Source: an uncultured Eubacteriales bacterium (lineage in GTDB: Bacteria > Bacillota > Clostridia > Christensenellales > Aristaeellaceae). Taken from it: a stretch of DNA of 9,615 bases. Under the pieces are notes generated by a model, which was given only the letters and a program-made list of their open reading frames with translations, was not told where the DNA came from and did not search any database. The stretch is from the NCBI GenBank assembly GCA_900553265.1, contig USDD01000093.1, positions 1 to 9,615 on the forward strand, read 5' to 3'. The first letter of the stretch is position 1; the number at the start of each line of letters is the position of its first letter. The position numbers were made by a program, and so were the translations under genes. This document shows, piece by piece, positions 5,557-9,615 of this stretch.

Positions 5557-6555
5557 ATGGGCGAACTGCGCGCAAGAGTCGTCTCTCAGGAGAAGGGAAC
5601 CTACAGAATTTGCAGCGGAACCGAGGTCAGGACGGCGGTCGTTTCCGGAAAGTACAGGTATGAAGCGGCCGCCGTCTCCGATTATCCGGCGGTGGGCGAT
5701 TACGTCCTTGCCGAGTGGCCGGAGGGGGAGGATTCGGCGGTCATTCGCAGCCTCTTTCCGCGAAAGAGCCGCTTCGTCCGAAAGGCCGCCGGCCCGGGAC
5801 GGCAGGAGCAGGTCGTCGCCGCGAATATCGACACGGTGCTGATCTGCATGTCGCTGAACCAGAACTTCAATATCAGGCGATTGGAGCGCTATCTGTCGGT
5901 GACTTATGACAGCGGCGCCGCGCCGGTGGTTGTGCTCACCAAGGCGGATCTCTGTCGGAACATGGAGGAAAAAATGGCGCAGGTGCAATCTGCCGCGCCC
6001 GGCGTGGACATATTGACGGTTTCGTCGCTGCGCGGCGATTACGAGGCGGTGAAGCCGTACATTCTGCCGGGCAAGACGGTCGCCTTTCTCGGTTCCTCCG
6101 GCGTCGGCAAATCCACGCTGATCAATAAGCTGATCGGAGCCGACAGCCTTGCCACCGGAGAAATTGGAAACGAGGACAAGGGGCGGCACACCACCACGCA
6201 CCGGGAGCTGATTGCACTTGCCAACGGCGCGTTTGTGATTGATACGCCCGGAATGCGCGAGCTCGGCCTGTGGGACGGCGGCGACGGCGTGGTTGCGGTG
6301 TTTGGGGAGATTGAAGCGCTGGCGAGCGCCTGCCGGTTTTCAGACTGTACCCATACCTCGGAGCCCGGCTGCGCCGTCCGGAAGGCGCTGGAGGAGGGAA
6401 CGCTGGATGCTGCCCGGTGGGAATCCTTTCGCAAGCTGAAGGCCGAAAACAGATCCGCGGCGGATAACAGCAAATACTTGGAGGCCAAGCGCGAAAAGTT
6501 CAAGGGGATTTCCAAGCTCAACAAAGCGGCCCGGAAAAACGGGAGAAAACCATAA
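5557..6555 (+). CDS. rsgA: RsgA, small ribosomal subunit maturation GTPase
   Basis: This 332-residue, circularly permuted GTPase assists late 30S subunit assembly. Domains in order: an N-terminal OB-fold (about 1-80), then the GTPase core with permuted motif order, TKAD (128-131, G4) ahead of the P-loop GSSGVGKST (179-187, G1), then DTPGMRELGLW (from 229, G3). A C-terminal zinc module follows, with Cys259, Cys264, His266 and Cys272, and then a basic helical tail rich in Lys and Arg. Length and motif order are normal for the family. The start at 5557 follows AAAGGAGA by 7 bases. It lies just after the terminator of the GMP synthetase gene and converges with trmB. I see nothing abnormal in the sequence. 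Confidence 0.96.
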   Translation: MGELRARVVSQEKGTYRICSGTEVRTAVVSGKYRYEAAAVSDYPAVGDYVLAEWPEGEDSAVIRSLFPRKSRFVRKAAGPGRQEQVVAANIDTVLICMSLNQNFNIRRLERYLSVTYDSGAAPVVVLTKADLCRNMEEKMAQVQSAAPGVDILTVSSLRGDYEAVKPYILPGKTVAFLGSSGVGKSTLINKLIGADSLATGEIGNEDKGRHTTTHRELIALANGAFVIDTPGMRELGLWDGGDGVVAVFGEIEALASACRFSDCTHTSEPGCAVRKALEEGTLDAARWESFRKLKAENRSAADNSKYLEAKREKFKGISKLNKAARKNGRKP

Positions 6556-6594
6556 AAAACGGCCTCGTCCCGGTAGGAGCTCGGGGCGAGGCCG
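6554..6594 (-). terminator. Terminator of the trmB unit, convergent with rsgA
   Basis: A 13-bp stem with one G-U pair, CGGCCTCG-T-CCCG (6560-6572) with CGGGGCGAGGCCG (6582-6594), is followed on the minus strand by a T6 run (complement of 6554-6559). On the plus strand the trailing bases GGTTATGG are poor in T, so it works best for trmB. It may also stop rsgA transcripts, since it begins at the rsgA stop codon. Confidence 0.88.
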
Positions 6595-6613
6595 GGTTAT
6601 GGCCATATCCAAT

Positions 6614-7327
6614 TCAGTCGACAGCCTCTCGCAGGCGAATATCCTTGCGCTGCGGCGGGGTGAACGCGCCGTCGGGCAGCATTCGCGCAATGAGAAAACG
6701 GATGGGCACGCCCTGCTCGGAATAGAACCGCTCGTGCTCGCTGACGTAGTTGGGCGCGTAGCCCGACGCGTGCAGGTCGTCGGTCAGATAGGCGATCTCG
6801 AATCCCGCCTCGGTCAGATAGCGCTGAGAGGCGGTGAAGAGCGGCTCGTCGTCGGTCTTGAAGAAGATTTCGCCGCCGGGCGCGAGAAAGTCGCGATACT
6901 GCATCAGCTGGCGCGTGTGGGTCAGGCGGCGCTTGTGGTGCTTGGCCTTCTCGTTCCAGGGATTGCAGAAGTTGATGATGATGCGCTCGATGCCGTCGGC
7001 GCGGTCGAAGGTGTCGAAGATGGAGGTCGCGTCCACGGCCGAGAGGCGCAGGTTGTCCACCGGATCGCCGCCGTATTCGTCCATGGCGTTCTTGATGGAC
7101 ACAGCCAGCACGTGGCGCACCTCGTCGATGGCGACGAGGTTGACGTTCGGGTTCTCGTGGGCCATCTTCACCGTGGCTACGCCCTTGCCGCAGCCGATCT
7201 CCAGCCACATGGGCTGCGCCTTGGGGAAGCAGGCGCGCCACTGGCCGCGATGCTCCGACGGCGCGTCGACATAGAACGGACACGCGTCGATCAGCGGTTC
7301 TGTCCAGGGCTTGCGTCTCATTCGCAT
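6614..7327 (-). CDS. trmB: TrmB, tRNA (guanine-N7-)-methyltransferase
   Basis: This 237-residue SAM-dependent enzyme makes m7G46 in the tRNA variable loop. The SAM-binding motif LEIGCGKG is at residues 42-49 and the acidic end of the next strand is at Asp68-Glu69. The tRNA/catalytic motif reads NFCNPWNEKAKHHKRRLTH from residue 119, and YLTDDLHASGY lies near the C-terminus. The start MRMRRKPW matches the usual TrmB N-terminus, so 7327 is preferred. The second ATG at 7321 overlaps the upstream stop as ATGA, which signals translational coupling with the small membrane protein gene. Compared with the common DPWPKKRH form, the motif has Asn122 instead of Asp and one extra residue. I believe related Clostridia share the NFCNPW form, but I cannot check this here. 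The minus-strand frame stays open far upstream to 7981; that extension is not coding. Confidence 0.95.
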   Translation of the reverse strand: MRMRRKPWTEPLIDACPFYVDAPSEHRGQWRACFPKAQPMWLEIGCGKGVATVKMAHENPNVNLVAIDEVRHVLAVSIKNAMDEYGGDPVDNLRLSAVDATSIFDTFDRADGIERIIINFCNPWNEKAKHHKRRLTHTRQLMQYRDFLAPGGEIFFKTDDEPLFTASQRYLTEAGFEIAYLTDDLHASGYAPNYVSEHERFYSEQGVPIRFLIARMLPDGAFTPPQRKDIRLREAVD

Positions 7328-7554
7328 GCTTCGTCGTCTCCGTCCTCGCCCGCCTTCTTCAGGCGCTCGGCCTCGGCGGCCTTGTTCTCCTCCACGCGGA
7401 TGCGATACAGCACCGCCAGTCCGCCCACCAGCGAAATCGCCCACAGGGCAAGACCGATGGGGAAGGCGTTGACGAACATGCACACCATGCCCACGGCATA
7501 GCAGACGATGAGAACGATGCACAGAATACTCTTGGCGCGGCGATAATTCTTCAC
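7318..7554 (-). CDS. Small two-helix membrane protein upstream of trmB
   Basis: I do not recognise this 78-residue protein. A short basic N-terminus (KNYRRAK) leads into two hydrophobic segments, about residues 8-28 and 32-50, joined by a very tight turn near the Asn-Ala-Phe-Pro. A charged cytoplasmic tail (RVEENKAAEAERLKKAGEDG) follows and ends in acidic residues. The positive-inside rule puts both ends in the cytoplasm. The start is a GTG at 7554 preceded by AAAGGAG, 11 bases away, so translation may be modest. Its TGA overlaps a trmB ATG (ATGA at 7318-7321), so the two are co-translated. I saw no convincing promoter between 7555 and 7715 on this strand. No function can be given. Confidence 0.78.
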   Translation of the reverse strand: MKNYRRAKSILCIVLIVCYAVGMVCMFVNAFPIGLALWAISLVGGLAVLYRIRVEENKAAEAERLKKAGEDGDDEACE

Positions 7555-7660
7555 GGCAGAAGACGCTCCTTTGTTGGAATGATTTTTGATAAATTTCGAT
7601 ATGCACGCGCCGAAACCCTGCCCAAACGCGCCGCGCGTGAAAATTTAGCATTCCGGCGGC

Positions 7661-7689
7661 TTGATGGAAAGGGCGAAAGGGGCTATACT
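7661..7689 (+). promoter_or_regulatory. Sigma-A promoter of the acidic small-protein gene
   Basis: TTGATG (7661-7666), a 17-base spacer and TATACT (7684-7689) predict a start near 7696 and a leader of only about 20 bases. It lies in the divergent gap between this gene and the trmB unit. Confidence 0.75.
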
Positions 7690-7715
7690 GTTTTTCAGAG
7701 AAGGGGAGGAATAAC

Positions 7716-8024
7716 ATGTATCCGATTAAGGAATTTGAGAAGCGCTTCCGCGGGCTGCTGGACGAGATGGACGAGCTTCGGGCCGACGCGGACGACGAGG
7801 ATCTGGAGGAGCTGGCCGCCGATTTCGAGGACGCGCTGTTCGTCATCGAGTGCATCAGCGCGAACGACGAGGACTGGCGGGAACAGTTTACCGACGCGCT
7901 GGACGAGTTTTCGGACATTGCCGAGGGCAGTCGGCGGCTCGCCGGGGAGATTCCGCGGATGGAGGGAATCGCCGGGCGCATGGACGCGCTGATTCAGATG
8001 GCGCGGGCGAATCTGCCGGAGTAG
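7716..8024 (+). CDS. Small acidic helical protein, function unknown
   Basis: I do not recognise this 102-residue protein. About a third of its residues are Asp or Glu, clustered in DELRADADDEDLEELAADFEDA (residues 19-40, quoted in part as the pattern of alternating acids and leucines). The predicted structure is almost all helix, possibly two or three helices with coiled-coil character, and there is no membrane segment or signal peptide. It has one cysteine (Cys46) and two tryptophan/phenylalanine-rich turns. The start is well supported: GGGGAGGA (7703-7710) lies 5 bases before ATG 7716, under a clear promoter. It is a monocistronic gene between trmB's unit (divergent) and the cysteine-rich gene (convergent). 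Its acidity would suit a partner of a basic protein or nucleic-acid-binding surface, but that is only a guess. Confidence 0.8.
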   Translation: MYPIKEFEKRFRGLLDEMDELRADADDEDLEELAADFEDALFVIECISANDEDWREQFTDALDEFSDIAEGSRRLAGEIPRMEGIAGRMDALIQMARANLPE

Positions 8025-8095
8025 GACGAAAACGCGAAGAGCGGCTGCTTTGAGAACGTGGAGAGGCCGCATATTGCAGCTGAATCCTTAAGAAG

Positions 8096-8126
8096 CGCGG
8101 GGCGGCTCCCACGGAGCCGCCCCGCG
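8096..8126. terminator. Strong hairpin between convergent genes, probable two-way terminator
   Basis: A perfect 14-bp GC-rich stem, CGCGGGGCGGCTCC (8096-8109) with its complement (8113-8126), has a 3-base loop. It lies between the acidic gene (plus) and the cysteine-rich gene (minus, which stops at 8137). Neither side has a good U-tract: the minus side continues CTTCTTAAGG and the plus side TCCGG. Termination is likely for the minus strand and less sure for the plus strand. Confidence 0.6.
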
Positions 8127-8136
8127 TCCGGAAGCG

Positions 8137-8286
8137 CTATTCCCGCTCCCGATCGTAGCATTCGTCGCACAGGCAGTCGGTGCGGTTGGCGCAGTCGTCG
8201 CAGAGCGGCGCGCCGCAGTCGCAGCAGTGGCGGAAGCTGCGGGAATCGGCGATGCGATGGCAGCAGCTGCATTCCATCATGGACAT
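8137..8286 (-). CDS. 49-residue cysteine-rich, probable zinc-binding mini-protein
   Basis: The minus-strand frame encodes 49 residues with 11 cysteines, spaced C-x-C-C, x11, C-C-x-C, x4, C-x2-C, x5, C-x-C-x2-C, plus histidines 10 and 20. The core CDCGAPLCDDCA (22-33) and CLCDECYD (38-45) look like a treble-clef or cross-brace zinc finger (B-box or RING-like), large enough for two zinc ions. It is reminiscent of short eukaryote-like zinc fingers but matches no family I can name. The start at 8286 follows GGGGGTG by 7 bases; an alternative in-frame ATG lies 6 bases later. That ribosome binding site is inside the terminator hairpin of the upstream GNAT gene. The density of Cys, the clean frame and the downstream hairpin support a real gene. 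Zinc binding is inferred. Confidence 0.75.
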   Translation of the reverse strand: MSMMECSCCHRIADSRSFRHCCDCGAPLCDDCANRTDCLCDECYDRERE

Positions 8287-8287
8287 G

Positions 8288-8346
8288 AAAAAGCACCCCC
8301 TTCGGCTTGGCTTCACGGGAAAGTCTTGCCGGAGAGGGCGCTTTTT
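8288..8346 (-). terminator. Terminator/attenuator between the GNAT gene and the cysteine-rich gene
   Basis: Nineteen positions pair (8288-8306 with 8328-8346), with two mismatches and one G-U pair, around a 21-base loop. The arms end in A5/T5 on both strands, so the hairpin has a T-tract either way. On the minus strand it begins within the GNAT stop codon, and its T5 lies 1 base before the ATG of the cysteine-rich gene. The descending arm contains that gene's GGGGGTG ribosome binding site, so the hairpin would both stop transcription and hide the site. Confidence 0.82.
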
Positions 8347-8869
8347 ATGCGTTTCTGTCGAAATTCAGATCGATCCAGTAGCGCTGAATCATCGTGCCAC
8401 CGTCGTCCAGTTCGTTTTCCAGCACGCCGCCGTTTTTCTGGATGCTTCGGGCCGAGGCGATGTTGTCCTTGTCGCAGACCATCAGAACACGTTCGATGCC
8501 CAGCCTGCGGCATTCCTCCAGCGCCATCGCGATCATCCGGGTGGCCACGCCTTTGCGGCGCTCGGACGGGCGAACGCCGTCGCCGATGTGGCCGCCGCTG
8601 CGCAGCAGCAGCGCGTTGAGCCGATGGCGGATGTTCACCGCGCCCACAAAGCGGTTCGTGTCGTCGTCGAGGCAGAAGAACACGGAGTCGGGAACCAGCC
8701 CGCCGGAGGCTTCCTTCACTTCCAGCTGCGCAAGATAGCGGTCGAAATCGCGGTAGTCGTTTTTGACGATGGCGCAGGGGACGATGGTTTCGCCCGTGGC
8801 CGTCCATTCGTCCATCATGTCGCCGAGCTGCTCGCGATAGGCTTCGGAAAGTCTGACCAGCTTCAGCAT
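8345..8869 (-). CDS. GNAT-family N-acetyltransferase
   Basis: This 174-residue protein is predicted to move an acetyl group from acetyl-CoA to an amine; the substrate is unknown. The central sheet FVGAVNIRHRL (74-84) leads to motif A, HIGDGVRPSERRKGVATRM (94-112). Within it, R104-x-x-G107-x-A109 is the acetyl-CoA pyrophosphate loop. Motif B is around LMVCDKDNIASARSIQKNGG (129-148), the typical N-x-x-S-x-x-x-x-x-x-G end of GNAT folds. The N-terminal region (MMDEWTATGETIVP) resembles the YhbS/YjdJ-type acetyltransferases found in Firmicutes. The start at 8869 follows GGAGG by 8 bases and overlaps the mmcQ stop by 7 bases, so the two are translationally coupled. The stop at 8345 lies in the foot of a terminator hairpin. 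Confidence 0.92.
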   Translation of the reverse strand: MLKLVRLSEAYREQLGDMMDEWTATGETIVPCAIVKNDYRDFDRYLAQLEVKEASGGLVPDSVFFCLDDDTNRFVGAVNIRHRLNALLLRSGGHIGDGVRPSERRKGVATRMIAMALEECRRLGIERVLMVCDKDNIASARSIQKNGGVLENELDDGGTMIQRYWIDLNFDRNA

Positions 8870-9231
8870 TCGTCGTTCCTCCGTACTTTTTTCTTTGGCG
8901 CGTGGGGCAGCGTCAGGGCGTAGCTGTCGTCGATCAGCGGAAGAATCTCCGCGTCGGACAGGCTGCCGTCCAGAATGACGCTGATCCAGTGGGTCTTGTT
9001 CATGTGATAGGCCGGAATCACCGACGGATAGACGCTCCGCCAGAGATCCGCCCGCAGCGGCTCGGCCTTCAGGTTCAGCCAGATGTTGCCCTCGCGCTGG
9101 AAGATGGCCGCGAACATTTTACGGCTGCCCTCGTGGCGCATGACCGTCCAGTTGAAATCGTCGAAGGGATAGTCCTCGTAAACGCCCGCCAGCCGCATGC
9201 AGGCGGCGACGGCTTCTTCACGCGTGCGCAT
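8863..9231 (-). CDS. MmcQ/YjbR family (DUF419) protein
   Basis: This 122-residue protein belongs to the MmcQ/YjbR family, whose fold resembles a cyclic-nucleotide or DNA-binding module but whose function is not settled. Family features visible here are an N-terminal helix ending in YEDYPF (18-23), the strand MFAAIF (39-44), NLKAEP (53-58), the signature YPSVIPAYHMNKTHWISVIL (68-87), and a C-terminal helix LPLIDDSYALTL. It then adds a basic tail KKKVRR (113-118). The start at 9231 follows GGGAGGA by 8 bases. It is 19 bases after the ABC transporter stop and overlaps the GNAT start by 7 bases, so all three are probably in one transcript. Confidence 0.93.
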   Translation of the reverse strand: MRTREEAVAACMRLAGVYEDYPFDDFNWTVMRHEGSRKMFAAIFQREGNIWLNLKAEPLRADLWRSVYPSVIPAYHMNKTHWISVILDGSLSDAEILPLIDDSYALTLPHAPKKKVRRNDEC

Positions 9232-9250
9232 GGATGAATTCCTCCCGGGC

Positions 9251-9615
9251 TTACGCGCCGACCTGCTCCCAGAGCTTCTTTTCCTGCTCCTCGCGGAACT
9301 GATTGACGTACAGACGGTAGTAATAGCCGCGCTGTTTGAGCAGCTCCCTGTGGGTGCCGCGCTCCTGAATTTTTCCGTTGCGGATGACGAGAATCATGTC
9401 GGCGCTGCGGATGGTGGACAGGCGGTGGGCGATGATGAAGCTGGTGCGTCCCTCCAGCGCCGTGGCGATGGCCGACTGGAGCTTCTGCTCGGTCTCGGTG
9501 TCCACGGAGCTGGTGGCCTCGTCCAGAATGAAGATGGCCGGATTTGCGATCAGCGCGCGGGCGAAGGAGATCAGCTGCTTCTGGCCGGTGGACAGACGGT
9601 TGCCGCCCTCGCCGA
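9251..9615 (-). CDS. ABC exporter ATP-binding domain (C-terminal 120 residues; 5' part outside the window)
   Basis: This is the end of an ABC transporter nucleotide-binding domain. Visible in order are the signature LSTGQKQL (variant of LSGGQ), the Walker B ILDEATSSVD, the D-loop, and the H-loop His in FIIAHRLSTI. A typical MRP/MDR-type tail follows (RNGKIQERGTHRELLKQRGYYYRLYVNQ). The tail and the ATSSVD plus IAHRLSTI combination are those of fused membrane-ATPase exporters (MdlB/MsbA type), usually working as heterodimers in Firmicutes. Walker A and the membrane domain lie past 9615. The gene ends at 9251 (TAA), 19 bases before mmcQ. The substrate cannot be inferred. Confidence 0.95.
   Translation of the reverse strand, partial: GEGGNRLSTGQKQLISFARALIANPAIFILDEATSSVDTETEQKLQSAIATALEGRTSFIIAHRLSTIRSADMILVIRNGKIQERGTHRELLKQRGYYYRLYVNQFREEQEKKLWEQVGA

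Noticed and set aside
4570..6201. 543-codon open frame on the minus strand
   Set aside because: It runs antisense through guaA, the intergenic terminator and rsgA. It has no ribosome binding site and matches no family.
7604..7639. CACGCGC/GCGCGTG inverted repeat between the divergent genes
   Set aside because: It has only 7 pairs with a 22-base gap in GC-rich sequence, no tract or spacing that fits an operator or terminator, and chance occurrence is likely.
7328..7981. Upstream in-frame extension of trmB to a start at 7981
   Set aside because: TrmB starts naturally with MRMRRKPW at 7327. The extension overlaps the small membrane protein gene and the divergent promoter, and gives a Ser/Arg-rich product unlike a domain.
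1..9615. CRISPR array, insertion sequence, integrase or phage signature
   Set aside because: I saw no regularly spaced repeats, terminal inverted repeats, transposase motifs or attachment-site duplication beside the tRNA genes.

Overview
The window looks like a piece of chromosome from a GC-rich Firmicute, probably a gut-type member of the Clostridia. I infer this from the AGGAGG-type ribosome binding sites, several sigma-A promoters with 17-bp spacers, strong GC preference at third codon positions, and the family flavour of the proteins (a CadC/SmtB-type regulator, a MRMR-start TrmB, RsgA, MmcQ/YjbR). I cannot name the genus. TAA, TGA and TAG all end clear genes, so the standard code is used.

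Layout. (1) 1-253, minus strand: a tRNA-Leu(UAG) and a cut-off tRNA-Gly(GCC) behind a perfect consensus promoter. (2) 329-1680, plus strand: a promoter, a structured leader and a 348-residue protein resembling DUF3396 (type VI immunity-like) proteins. Its natural reading frame seems to begin 84 bases earlier, at a well-placed ATG, but is broken there by TGA and TAG codons. (3) 1699-4296, plus strand: a complete metal-resistance operon. It has a consensus promoter, an SmtB-like operator over the transcription start, an ArsR/SmtB regulator with both metal-site motifs, a free-standing metal-binding HMA protein, a Cd/Zn/Pb-type P1B ATPase that lacks its own HMA domain, and a terminator. (4) 4317-5528, plus strand: a GMP synthetase subunit without the glutaminase domain, with its own promoter and terminator. 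(5) 5557-6555, plus strand: RsgA, the ribosome-maturation GTPase. (6) 6554-7554, minus strand: a small two-helix membrane protein translationally coupled to TrmB (tRNA m7G46 methyltransferase), ending at a terminator convergent with rsgA. (7) 7661-8024, plus strand: a small, very acidic helical protein with its own promoter. (8) 8096-9615, minus strand: the end of an ABC exporter gene, then mmcQ/yjbR, a GNAT acetyltransferase, a strong terminator hairpin, and a 49-residue protein with 11 cysteines whose ribosome binding site lies inside that hairpin.

Most of the window is housekeeping (tRNA, tRNA modification, ribosome assembly, GMP synthesis) with one metal-efflux operon. The points most worth a second look are the interrupted start of the DUF3396-like gene, the stand-alone GMP synthetase, the split HMA/ATPase pair and the cysteine-rich mini-protein behind an attenuator-like hairpin. 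I see no CRISPR array, insertion sequence, phage gene or obvious new defence system.
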